From the NCBI GenBank assembly GCA_031384695.1, contig JANNAV010000353.1, forward strand, positions 1-8,669: a DNA stretch of 8,669 bases. The letters are read 5' to 3'. Made by a program: the position numbers and the translations under genes. Of the stretch, positions 1-7,065 are shown in pieces. This DNA comes from JANNAV01 sp031384695 (GTDB lineage: Bacteria; Pseudomonadota; Alphaproteobacteria; Rhodobacterales; Rhodobacteraceae). Under the pieces are notes generated by a model. The model saw only the letters and a program-made list of their open reading frames with translations, searched no databases and was not told the DNA's origin. Positions within the stretch are counted from its first letter, which is position 1. Every line of letters starts with the position of its first letter.

Positions 1-2
1 GC

Positions 3-1487
3 GGCAGCCATGCCATCGACACCTGTTTTTACAAGCCGGTGTTCTACAAGGGTCGGCTGAAATACTGGACCGTCTGCAAGGGCCACCTGACCGATATCGG
101 CGGCCCGGTGCCGGCGGGTTACAACCCCAACGCCACGGAAATCTATGCCGAATGCCTGCGCATTCCGCCGGTCAAGATCTGGGATCGGGGTGTGCCGCGC
201 CGCGACGTCTTGAACTTCATCTTCACCAACATGCGCGCCCGCCGCGACCAAGAGGGCGATTTCAACGCGCTGATCGGTGCCTGTCAGGTGGGCGAGCGGG
301 CCTTGATCTCGATGCTGGACAAATACGGCGAAGAGGTGGTGGACGCCTGCATCGACACCCTGCTGGACATGGCCGAGCGGCAGATGCGCGGGCTGATCTC
401 CTCGGTGCCGGACGGGGTTTATGAGGGGGCCGCGATCGTTGAAGACGCGGGCCACGGCTTTGGCGACATGACCATCACCGCGAAAGTGACGATCAAGGCA
501 GACACCTGCCACATCGAAATTACCAGCCCGCCGCAAATTCCCTATTTCATCAACAGCTACGAGGGGAATTCCTATTCCGGCGTCTATCTGGGACTGATGA
601 TGTTCGCGCAGCTTCCCCCGCCCTATAACGAGGGGCTTTATCGCTGCATTTCCGTCGACATGGGGCCAAAGGGCACCCTTTGCAACGCAAAGGAACCCGC
701 GCCGCACATGAACTGCACCACCACCCCGATGGAAACCCTGACCGACGCGGTGCGGCTGGCCTTCGAGAAGGCGGTGCCGTCGAAGGTCTCGGCAAGCTGG
801 GGCCATGCCAACGGGTTGAACATCGCGGGCTGGGACAAGCGCCACGGTGAGGAATACGTGACCATGGTGCTGGCGACCATCATATCAGGTGCGGGGGCGA
901 CGCCGGCGCAGGACGGCTGGCATGCCTGCGGGCCGGAATGCTGTTTTGGCGCGCTGACCAGCGGTGATGTGGAACTGCTGGAGCATTCCTATCCGATCAT
1001 CATCCACCGCTATTCGCTGATGACGGATTCGGGGGGTGCGGGCAAATTTCGTGGCGGGTCGGGTACGGCCTGGGAGGTGGAGCCGTTGTCTGACGCTATG
1101 ACCTTCATCACCTTTGGCGAGGGGCGGCGGATACCGGCGGTGGGGGCAGCGGGGGCGGCCTCGACCATGATCGGTGAAAAGGTCGGGCGGCTGGAGTTGG
1201 TGGAGGGGGCGCATACCGAAACCATCCGCGAGAACGTGATCAAGGTGATCAAGCCCGGTGACCGGATCACCAACATGAATCCCGGCGGCGGGGGCTACGG
1301 CGATCCGATGGAGCGGGCGGTGGAGCGGGTGATGGGGGATATCCGGAACGGACTTGTTTCAGTGCAGGGGGCGGAGGCGGATTATGGCGTGATCCTGAGC
1401 GATGCCGCAGGGCTGACGGTTGATATCGCGGCCACCGAAGCCTTGCGCGCGGCGCGGCGTGGGCGGAAGGGGGAGGCTGCGCGATGA
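3..1487 (+). CDS. hyuB: Hydantoinase B/oxoprolinase family protein (HyuB), 5'-truncated by window edge
   Basis: This is the HyuB-type subunit of an ATP-dependent hydantoinase/oxoprolinase/acetone-carboxylase-family enzyme, acting in the cytoplasm with HyuA. The frame is open from base 3 (GSHAIDTCFYKPV...), so no start codon is visible; a GTG at 39 is internal. About 494 residues are present against roughly 550-600 usual for the family, so the N-terminus is outside the window. Family hallmarks, numbered from base 3, are GHLTDIGG followed by ATEIYAECLRIPPVKI near the start, DSGGAGKFRGGSG at 342-354 and the C-terminal NPGGGGYGDP at 426-435. Its stop overlaps the hyuA start (ATGA, 1484-1487), as expected for a stoichiometric pair. 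An odd feature is the cluster H307-A-C309-G-P-E-C313-C314, where relatives I recall lack cysteines. Family assignment is firm; the reaction (N-methylhydantoin, 5-oxoproline, lactam hydrolysis, or carboxylation of a ketone) is not decided by sequence alone. Confidence 0.93.
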   Translation, partial: GSHAIDTCFYKPVFYKGRLKYWTVCKGHLTDIGGPVPAGYNPNATEIYAECLRIPPVKIWDRGVPRRDVLNFIFTNMRARRDQEGDFNALIGACQVGERALISMLDKYGEEVVDACIDTLLDMAERQMRGLISSVPDGVYEGAAIVEDAGHGFGDMTITAKVTIKADTCHIEITSPPQIPYFINSYEGNSYSGVYLGLMMFAQLPPPYNEGLYRCISVDMGPKGTLCNAKEPAPHMNCTTTPMETLTDAVRLAFEKAVPSKVSASWGHANGLNIAGWDKRHGEEYVTMVLATIISGAGATPAQDGWHACGPECCFGALTSGDVELLEHSYPIIIHRYSLMTDSGGAGKFRGGSGTAWEVEPLSDAMTFITFGEGRRIPAVGAAGAASTMIGEKVGRLELVEGAHTETIRENVIKVIKPGDRITNMNPGGGGYGDPMERAVERVMGDIRNGLVSVQGAEADYGVILSDAAGLTVDIAATEALRAARRGRKGEAAR

Positions 1488-3574
1488 AGGCCGACTATCG
1501 TTTGGGCATCGACGCGGGCGGCACCTTTACCGATTTCGTGCTGGCCGACAAAACCGGGCAGGTGCGGCTGTTCAAGGCGCTGTCCACGCCGCAAGACCCG
1601 ACATTGGCGATCCGCAACGGGCTTGCGCTGATGACGGAGGAGTTGGGGGTTGCGGCGGGCGAGATCATTGCCAACTGCGATCTGTGCATCAACGGCACCA
1701 CGGTGGGCCTGAATGCCCTGATCCAGCATAAAGGGGCCAAAACCGGGCTGTTCTGCACGGCGGGGCATGAGGACAGTCTGGAAATCCGGCTGGGCCACAA
1801 GGAAGACGGCTATCGTTATGACCCGGATTATCCGCCTGCGACCATGCTGGTGCCGCGCTATCTGCGCCGGGGTGTGCGCGAGCGTATCTTGTCGGATGGC
1901 ACGGTGCGCACGGCGTTGAACGAGGCGGATGTGCGCGCGGCTTGTGCGATTTTTCTGGCCGAGGGCGTGGAAACCGTGGCGATCAGTTTTGTGTGGTCGG
2001 TGCTTGATCCGCGGCATGAACTGCGCGCGGGGGCGATTGTGCGCGAGATGATGCCGGGGGTGGTGCTGACCATCGGATCGGAACTTTACCCGCAGGTGCG
2101 CGAATACACCCGCACCTCGACCGCGGTGGTGAATGCCTATCTGGCGCCGATCATGACGCGCTATGTGGCGGCGATTGACGCCTATTTCCAAGCCTTGGGT
2201 GCGCGCCAGCCGGTGCGGTATTTCCAATCCAACGGCGGGTTGGCGATTGGCCGGGTGATGAGCGACCGGTCGGTTTATGCGATCAATTCGGGGCCGGCCT
2301 CGGCACCGGCGGCGGGGCTTTATGTCTGTGCGCCGTTCGGGAAAACCGATGTGATCACGGTGGATATGGGCGGCACCTCGTTTGATATCACCCTGACCAA
2401 AGACGGCACCACCAACATCAACAAGAACATCGACTTTCTGCGTTACCGCATCGGGGTGCCGATGATTCAGGTGGAGACGCTGGGGGCGGGGGGTGGTTCC
2501 ATCGGCTGGATCGACGATACCGGCCTGTTGCAGATGGGGCCGCAATCGGCGGGGTCTGATCCGGGGCCTGCGTGTTACGGGCAGGGTGGCACCTTGCCCA
2601 CGGTTTCGGACGCCAATATCGTGCTTGGTTATCTGAACCCGGAGGGGCTTGTCGGCGGGCGGTTGCCGCTGGACGCCGCACTGGCGCGGCAGGCGGTGAA
2701 AACCGGGCTGGCCGATCCTTTGGGCCTGTCGGTGGAGCGGGCGGCTTACGGCATGTTCACCATCGTCAACGCCAACATGGTCAACGGCATTCGCCGGGTG
2801 ACGGTGGAGCGCGGCTATGATCCGCGCGATTTCGTGCTGGTGGGGGCGGGCGGGGCGACGGGGGCGCATATCACCGCTTTGGCCGCCGATATCGGGATTG
2901 ATACCATCGTGTTATCCAAGCTTGCCTCGGGCCTTTGTGCCTTCGGGCAGATCATCAGCGATGTGAAATACAACTTCATGGCCACCGCCGTGCTGCGGCT
3001 GGATCATGAGGCGGCCCCGGCCCGCATCGACGCGCTGTTCCGCGAGATCGAAGGCAAGGGTGTGGCGCATCTGACGGGTGACGGGTTTGATGCGGCCCAC
3101 ACCCTGATCAAGCGCAGCCTTGACATGCGCTATGTCGGGCAAGTGCATGAATGCACTGTGGAAATCGGTAATTTCCCGGTGGATGCGGCCAGTATCGGCC
3201 AGATCAGTGCAGCGTTTCACGCGCGGCATGAACAGCTTTACACCTATGCCGAGCCGCATTCGACGGTGGAGGTGGTGAACATCGAAAGCACGGTTTACGG
3301 CCTTGTGGAAAAGCCCGCGCGGATGCAGATCGCCGCCGGACTGCCGCCGGCCGGGGCGATCAAGGCCTACCGCGAGGCGGTGTTTTCGGCCGATGGACGC
3401 CGCCTGCGCACGCCGATTTATGACGGGTCTGCGCTGGGGGCGGGGGCCATCGTGCAAGGCCCCGCCGTGATCGAGGAGGTGACCACCACCCTTGTGATCG
3501 AGCCGGGCTGGACCGCCGCGTTGCACCCATCGGGGGCGTATCTGATCACCCGTGACAAACCGGGGGCGCTATGA
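1484..3574 (+). CDS. hyuA: Hydantoinase A/oxoprolinase family protein (HyuA), ATP-binding subunit
   Basis: This is the 696-residue ATP-binding subunit partnering HyuB; the family uses ATP to activate a cyclic amide (or, in acetone/acetophenone carboxylases, a ketone or bicarbonate). The length is typical. The N-terminal actin-like phosphate loop is D10-A-G-G-T-F-T-D17, followed by NGTTVGLNALIQHKGAKTG (HyuA_N domain). The second phosphate loop is V293-D-M-G-G-T-S-F-D301, then E331-TLGAGGGSI-340, GPQSAGSDPGPACYG at 352-366, and MVNGIRRVTVERGYDP from 432. The late glycine motif reads GAGGATGAH (454-462), where many relatives have GGAGPLHA. The ATG at 1484 is supported by a GGGAGG ribosome site at 1471-1476, seven bases upstream, and by the ATGA overlap with hyuB. 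Its stop overlaps the ATP-binding transporter gene that follows. The stretch GHKEDGYRYDPDYPPA after the first domain differs from classic 5-oxoprolinase, so a different substrate is possible; this is an inference. Confidence 0.94.
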   Translation: MKADYRLGIDAGGTFTDFVLADKTGQVRLFKALSTPQDPTLAIRNGLALMTEELGVAAGEIIANCDLCINGTTVGLNALIQHKGAKTGLFCTAGHEDSLEIRLGHKEDGYRYDPDYPPATMLVPRYLRRGVRERILSDGTVRTALNEADVRAACAIFLAEGVETVAISFVWSVLDPRHELRAGAIVREMMPGVVLTIGSELYPQVREYTRTSTAVVNAYLAPIMTRYVAAIDAYFQALGARQPVRYFQSNGGLAIGRVMSDRSVYAINSGPASAPAAGLYVCAPFGKTDVITVDMGGTSFDITLTKDGTTNINKNIDFLRYRIGVPMIQVETLGAGGGSIGWIDDTGLLQMGPQSAGSDPGPACYGQGGTLPTVSDANIVLGYLNPEGLVGGRLPLDAALARQAVKTGLADPLGLSVERAAYGMFTIVNANMVNGIRRVTVERGYDPRDFVLVGAGGATGAHITALAADIGIDTIVLSKLASGLCAFGQIISDVKYNFMATAVLRLDHEAAPARIDALFREIEGKGVAHLTGDGFDAAHTLIKRSLDMRYVGQVHECTVEIGNFPVDAASIGQISAAFHARHEQLYTYAEPHSTVEVVNIESTVYGLVEKPARMQIAAGLPPAGAIKAYREAVFSADGRRLRTPIYDGSALGAGAIVQGPAVIEEVTTTLVIEPGWTAALHPSGAYLITRDKPGAL

Positions 3575-4350
3575 CGCAGATCGGCACAGAGGGGCTGGTG
3601 ACAGAGGGGCTGGTGACAAAGGGGCTTTCGGTGGCGTTTGCCGGGCTGCGCGCCTTGTCGGAGGTTGATCTGGCGATCACGCCGGGGCGCATCACCGGGC
3701 TTATCGGGCCGAATGGGGCGGGCAAGACCACTTTGGTAAATGTGCTGACCGGGTTTCAGGCGCGGACGGCGGGGGTGGTGACGCTGGACGGTGCGGCCAT
3801 CGCCGGCCTGAGCCCGCATGAGATACGGCGGCGCGGCATTGCCCGCACCTTTCAGGGCGGGCGGTTGTTCCGTGACCTTGCGGTGATCGACAATCTGGAG
3901 GTGACGGGGGTTGGCCTTGGCCATTCACGCGCCCGCGCCCGGGCGGAGGCCGCCGCAATGCTGGACTGGATCGGCATCGCCCCTTTGGCCAACCGGATTG
4001 CGGGGACGCTGCCTTACACCGACGAGCGCCGGGTGGCCATCGGGCGGGCGCTGATCGGCAGGCCCGCCTATATCTTGCTCGACGAGCCTGCGGCGGGCAT
4101 GTCGGGCGGCGAGGCGGCCGGGCTTACCGCGCTGATCCGCCGGATTGCGGGCGAGATGGGCTGTGGGGTGCTGTTGATCGAGCACAATGTCGGGCTGGTG
4201 CTGAGCCTGTGCGACCATATCGTGGTGCTGGATTCGGGGGCGGTGATTGAAGCCGGGCCGCCTGCGGTGATCCGCCAAAGCGAGCGGGTGCGCCATGCTT
4301 ATATGGGCACCGCCGCCGACAGTGTGCCGGTATCGGAGGCGGTGAGATGA
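3571..4350 (+). CDS. livG: Branched-chain amino acid-type ABC transporter ATP-binding protein, LivG-like
   Basis: This is a 259-residue cytoplasmic ATPase of a LivFGHMK-type importer. Visible motifs are Walker A G46-PNGAGKTT-54, Q-loop F94-Q95, Walker B Y167-ILLDEP-173 and the H-loop E204-H205. Length and the ARTFQ...LF...V..N segment match LivG rather than LivF. The ABC signature is unusual: L147-P-Y-T-D-E-R153 replaces the family form LSYGQQR, so the conserved glycine and both glutamines are missing, while the following R-x-A-I-x-R-A-L helix is kept. ATG 3571 overlaps the hyuA stop (ATGA) but has only a weak G-run as ribosome site (3562-3566). The N-terminus contains the repeated peptide TEGLVTEGLVTKGL before the normal start of the fold (KGLSVAF), so GTG starts at 3598 or 3613 are possible alternatives. 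It most likely pairs with the next gene's ATPase. Confidence 0.93.
   Translation: MTQIGTEGLVTEGLVTKGLSVAFAGLRALSEVDLAITPGRITGLIGPNGAGKTTLVNVLTGFQARTAGVVTLDGAAIAGLSPHEIRRRGIARTFQGGRLFRDLAVIDNLEVTGVGLGHSRARARAEAAAMLDWIGIAPLANRIAGTLPYTDERRVAIGRALIGRPAYILLDEPAAGMSGGEAAGLTALIRRIAGEMGCGVLLIEHNVGLVLSLCDHIVVLDSGAVIEAGPPAVIRQSERVRHAYMGTAADSVPVSEAVR
3586..3630 (+). repeat. Three-copy 15-base tandem repeat inside the livG 5' end
   Basis: Two identical units, acagaggggctggtg, lie at 3586-3600 and 3601-3615, followed by a diverged third unit, acaaaggggctttcg, at 3616-3630. The unit is five codons, so the protein gains TEGLV copies without a frameshift. Each perfect unit contains a purine-rich GAGGGG and ends in GTG in the livG frame, creating two additional weak ribosome-site/start pairs. 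Slipped-strand duplication of the third (native) unit is the likely origin, by inference. Confidence 0.85.
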
Positions 4351-5081
4351 GCCTGCTGGTGCTTTCAAATGTGACCATCCGGTATGACCGGCTGACGGCG
4401 GTGCGCAACGTGGCGTTCACCCTGAGCGAGGGCGAGATCCTGTTCATCACCGGGCCGAATGGGGCGGGGAAATCCTCGCTGTTGCGCGCCATTGCCGGGG
4501 TTACGCCGCCTGCGGGGGGGCGGATTGATTTTGCCGGTGCCGATATCACCGGCCGCGCGCCCGAAGATATCGCGCGGATGGGGATTTCGCTGGTGCCGGA
4601 AGGCCGCGAGGTGTTCGGCGGGCTGACCATCGAGGAGAACCTGATGGTCGGCACCGGGATGCATGCGCGGACCCGCAACTGGCGCAGCCGCGCGGTGAGC
4701 GAGCTGGATGCGGTTTATGCCACCTTTCCCATTCTGAAAGACCGGCGCCACACGCAGGCGGGCCTGCTGTCGGGGGGGCAGCAGCAGATGCTGGTGATCG
4801 GGCGGGCGTTGATGACCAACCCGCGCCTGATTGCGATTGACGAGCCGTCGCTTGGCCTTGCCCCCAACATCACCGATCAGGTTTACGAGCGGCTGATTGC
4901 GCTGCGGGCGCATCGGGCGTTGACGTTGCTGATTGTCGAGCAATCCGCAACGCGGGCGCAGATGGTGGGCGGGCGGGTGATCCTGATGCGGGGCGGCGAG
5001 GTGCTGCTGGACGGCAATGCGCGTGCCATGGGCCAGTCTGACGCGATCAACGCGGCCTATTTCGGCTTTGGAGAGCATTGA
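4347..5081 (+). CDS. livF: Branched-chain amino acid-type ABC transporter ATP-binding protein, LivF-like
   Basis: This is a 244-residue second ATPase of the importer. Motifs are Walker A G36-PNGAGKSS-44, a canonical signature L141-S-G-G-Q-Q-Q147, and Walker B L161-IAIDEPS-168 followed by LGLAP. The switch position reads VEQSA, with Gln in place of the usual His; LivF proteins commonly carry EQ here, so this identifies the subfamily rather than a defect. The segment ARMGISLVPEGREVFGGLTIEENL is typical of LivF. The start is ATG 4347, with GGAGG at 4335-4339 seven bases upstream and a 4-base overlap with livG. In a LivG/LivF heterodimer this protein's intact signature would complete the ATP site on LivG's Walker A, whereas LivG's altered signature would face this protein's Walker A. 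Confidence 0.95.
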   Translation: MSLLVLSNVTIRYDRLTAVRNVAFTLSEGEILFITGPNGAGKSSLLRAIAGVTPPAGGRIDFAGADITGRAPEDIARMGISLVPEGREVFGGLTIEENLMVGTGMHARTRNWRSRAVSELDAVYATFPILKDRRHTQAGLLSGGQQQMLVIGRALMTNPRLIAIDEPSLGLAPNITDQVYERLIALRAHRALTLLIVEQSATRAQMVGGRVILMRGGEVLLDGNARAMGQSDAINAAYFGFGEH

Positions 5082-5983
5082 TGCAAACCCTGTTTGATGC
5101 CCTGAGCCTTGGATCGCTGTACGCGCTGGGTGCTTTGGGCATTGCGTTGATCTTCGGGGTGATGCGGCTGGTCAATTTCGCGCATGGCGATGTGATTTCC
5201 TTCGCCATCTTTGCGCTGTTGTGGCCGTCGATTGATGCGGTTGCGGTGGTTTTTGCGGGCTACCTGCCGTGGTTCTTGCTGATCCCCTTCGTGCTGCTGA
5301 TGGGGGCGGGGTTGGCGGTGCTGTCGGAACTGGTGGTGTTTCGCCGGTTTCGCAGGGCGAGCCCCGCGACGATGATGATCGCGTCTTTCGCGTTGGGCTT
5401 TGTGATCCGGTATTTCCTGCTGATGCTGTTTTCCAGCCGCCCGAAGTCGATCTCGTTGTTGCCGTCGCTGTCGCAGCCGGTTGAAATTCTGGGCGCGCGC
5501 ATTCCGCTGCTGCAGGTGATCACCATTGTGGCGACGATCCTGATCCTGCTGGCGCTGACGGCGTTTTTGCGGCGGACCCGGTTTGGCCTTGAGATGCGGG
5601 CGGCGGCGGAGAATTTTACCATGGCGCGGGTGCTGGGGGTGCGGGCCAACCGGGTGATCCTTGGGGCGTTTGCGCTTTCGGGTGCGCTGGCGGCGGCGAT
5701 TGGCCTGATCCTGGCCAGCCAGACCGGGACGGTTGATATCCAGATGGGGGCGGCGGTGATGCTGATGGCGTTCATAGCCACGGTGATCGGCGGGCTTGGA
5801 TCGCTGTCGGGCGCGGTTCTGGCGGGGTTTTTGCTGGGGGCGGCGTCAGTGGTGATGCAGACCAGTTTGCCGATTGACGCGCGGCCGTTCCGCGATGCGT
5901 TTGTCTATGGCGCGGTGATCCTTGTGCTGATCTTCCGCCCGCAAGGCCTGATCGCCGCGCGTGGCACGAAAGAGCGGGTATAG
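5081..5983 (+). CDS. livH: Branched-chain amino acid-type ABC transporter permease, LivH-like
   Basis: This is a 300-residue inner-membrane permease. I choose ATG 5081 rather than the TTG at 5078 because ATG is preferred and GGAGAG at 5070-5075 sits five bases upstream; the junction with livF is then TGATG. The N-terminal signature SLGSLYALGALGIALIFGVMR, continuing into LVNFAHGD, is characteristic of LivH. About eight hydrophobic segments are visible, roughly at residues 5-30, 36-53, 58-82, 95-116, 140-165, 192-215, 220-258 and 268-290. The cytoplasmic loop RRTRFGLEMRAAAENFTMAR matches the coupling loop that contacts the ATPases in this family. GGLGSLSGAVLAG near 230-245 and the closing RPQGLI are also family features. 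It forms the translocation pore with the LivM-like permease encoded next. Confidence 0.95.
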   Translation: MQTLFDALSLGSLYALGALGIALIFGVMRLVNFAHGDVISFAIFALLWPSIDAVAVVFAGYLPWFLLIPFVLLMGAGLAVLSELVVFRRFRRASPATMMIASFALGFVIRYFLLMLFSSRPKSISLLPSLSQPVEILGARIPLLQVITIVATILILLALTAFLRRTRFGLEMRAAAENFTMARVLGVRANRVILGAFALSGALAAAIGLILASQTGTVDIQMGAAVMLMAFIATVIGGLGSLSGAVLAGFLLGAASVVMQTSLPIDARPFRDAFVYGAVILVLIFRPQGLIAARGTKERV

Positions 5984-5984
5984 C

Positions 5985-7061
5985 ATGGCCGCGCGCACGC
6001 CCGCATCCGCCGCCCGCCGCACCATCGCCACGCCGGTTATTCTGGCGCTGATCCTGCTGGGGCTGGCGCTGTTGGCGGTGGGGTCCGGCTCGCGCCCGTT
6101 CAACCAGACCATGATCGACATTTTCCTGCGGGTGGTACTGGCGGTTGGGCTTTACATTTTTGTCGGCAATTCCGGCGTGATGTCGTTCGGGCATATCGGG
6201 TTTACCTGTCTTGGGGCCTATGCCGCCGCCTGGCTGACCATGCCGCCGATGATGAAGCAGACCCTGCTGCCGGGCCTGCCCGGCTGGTTGATGGAGACGC
6301 AGTTGCCCTATTGGGCGGGGGCGGTGATCGCGGCCTGCTGGGCCGCAGGCTGGGCGGCGCTGTTTGGCAAGATCCTGATGCGGCTTTCGGGGATCGCGGC
6401 CTCTATCGCCACTTTCGCCATGTTGGCGATGATCAACACGGTTTATTCCAACTGGGAAACCGTGACCGGGGCCACGTCTTCGGTGGTGGGCATCCCGATC
6501 ATCCGCAGCATCTGGCCCTATCTGATTGCCGCAGTGGTGGCGGTGTTCATCGCCTGGGGCCATGCCATTTCGCGGGCGGGCCTCGCGCTGCGCGCCGCCC
6601 GCGACGAACCGACGGCGGCTGCGGCATCGGGGATTGATATCGCGCGCCAGCGGCTGATTGCGTTTGTGATATCGGGGGCGGTGATGGGGATGGGGGGCGC
6701 GCTGTTTGCCCATTCCATTGGCGTGGTGACCCCCGATACCTTTTATCTGACGCTGACCTTCACCACGCTTTCCATGCTGGTGGTGGGGGGGATCGGCAGC
6801 CTTTCGGGTGCCGTGCTGGGCGTTGTCATCCTGTCTGGCCTGATCCAGGGGCTGCGCTGGCTTGAAGCGGGTGTCAGCATTGGCGCCACCACATTTGCCA
6901 TTCCGAACGGGCTGCAAGAGATCACCCTTGGCATCGTGATGATCGTGATCCTTGCCCATCGCCCCGCCGGCATCATGGCCAATTCCGAACTGAACTGGCG
7001 GCGTGCCAGACCCGAAATCCCGGACGATGTGCCCGGTAATATGCCCACCAACAAGGAGTAA
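5985..7061 (+). CDS. livM: Branched-chain amino acid-type ABC transporter permease, LivM-like
   Basis: This is a 358-residue inner-membrane permease, partner of LivH. I prefer ATG 5985 (GAAAGAG at 5968-5974, one base after the livH stop) over GTG 5961, which would overlap livH by 23 bases. The family signature FVGNSGVMSFGHIGFTCLGA lies near residues 56-75. The coupling loop ALRAARDEPTAAAASGIDIA precedes the last helices, and GGIGSLSGAVLG followed by AHRPAGIM matches the LivM C-terminal half. I count roughly nine hydrophobic segments, including an N-terminal one at about 13-32. The C-terminal tail after AHRPAGIM (about 25 residues, hydrophilic, with PEIPDDVPGNMP) has no recognised function. 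Stop TAA 7059-7061 lies inside the ribosome-site region of the next gene, so the two are probably coupled. Confidence 0.94.
   Translation: MAARTPASAARRTIATPVILALILLGLALLAVGSGSRPFNQTMIDIFLRVVLAVGLYIFVGNSGVMSFGHIGFTCLGAYAAAWLTMPPMMKQTLLPGLPGWLMETQLPYWAGAVIAACWAAGWAALFGKILMRLSGIAASIATFAMLAMINTVYSNWETVTGATSSVVGIPIIRSIWPYLIAAVVAVFIAWGHAISRAGLALRAARDEPTAAAASGIDIARQRLIAFVISGAVMGMGGALFAHSIGVVTPDTFYLTLTFTTLSMLVVGGIGSLSGAVLGVVILSGLIQGLRWLEAGVSIGATTFAIPNGLQEITLGIVMIVILAHRPAGIMANSELNWRRARPEIPDDVPGNMPTNKE
7053..7058 (+). promoter_or_regulatory. Strong ribosome binding site for the binding-protein gene
   Basis: AAGGAG lies seven bases upstream of ATG 7066 and fixes that start over the in-frame GTG at 7003, which would place 21 non-signal-like residues before the signal peptide. 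It is the best Shine-Dalgarno match of the livGFHM and binding-protein block, fitting a higher requirement for the periplasmic component. Confidence 0.8.
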
Positions 7062-7065
7062 CATA

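Noticed and set aside
1382..2869. 495-codon open frame on the minus strand opposite hyuA
   Set aside because: It is a mirror of GC-rich codon use in hyuA. The translation is rich in Arg, His, Pro and Gln with no family motifs, and hyuA itself is unmistakable.
5078..5083. TTG 5078 as livH start
   Set aside because: The adjacent ATG 5081 is the better codon with a well-spaced GGAGAG, and it loses only one residue.
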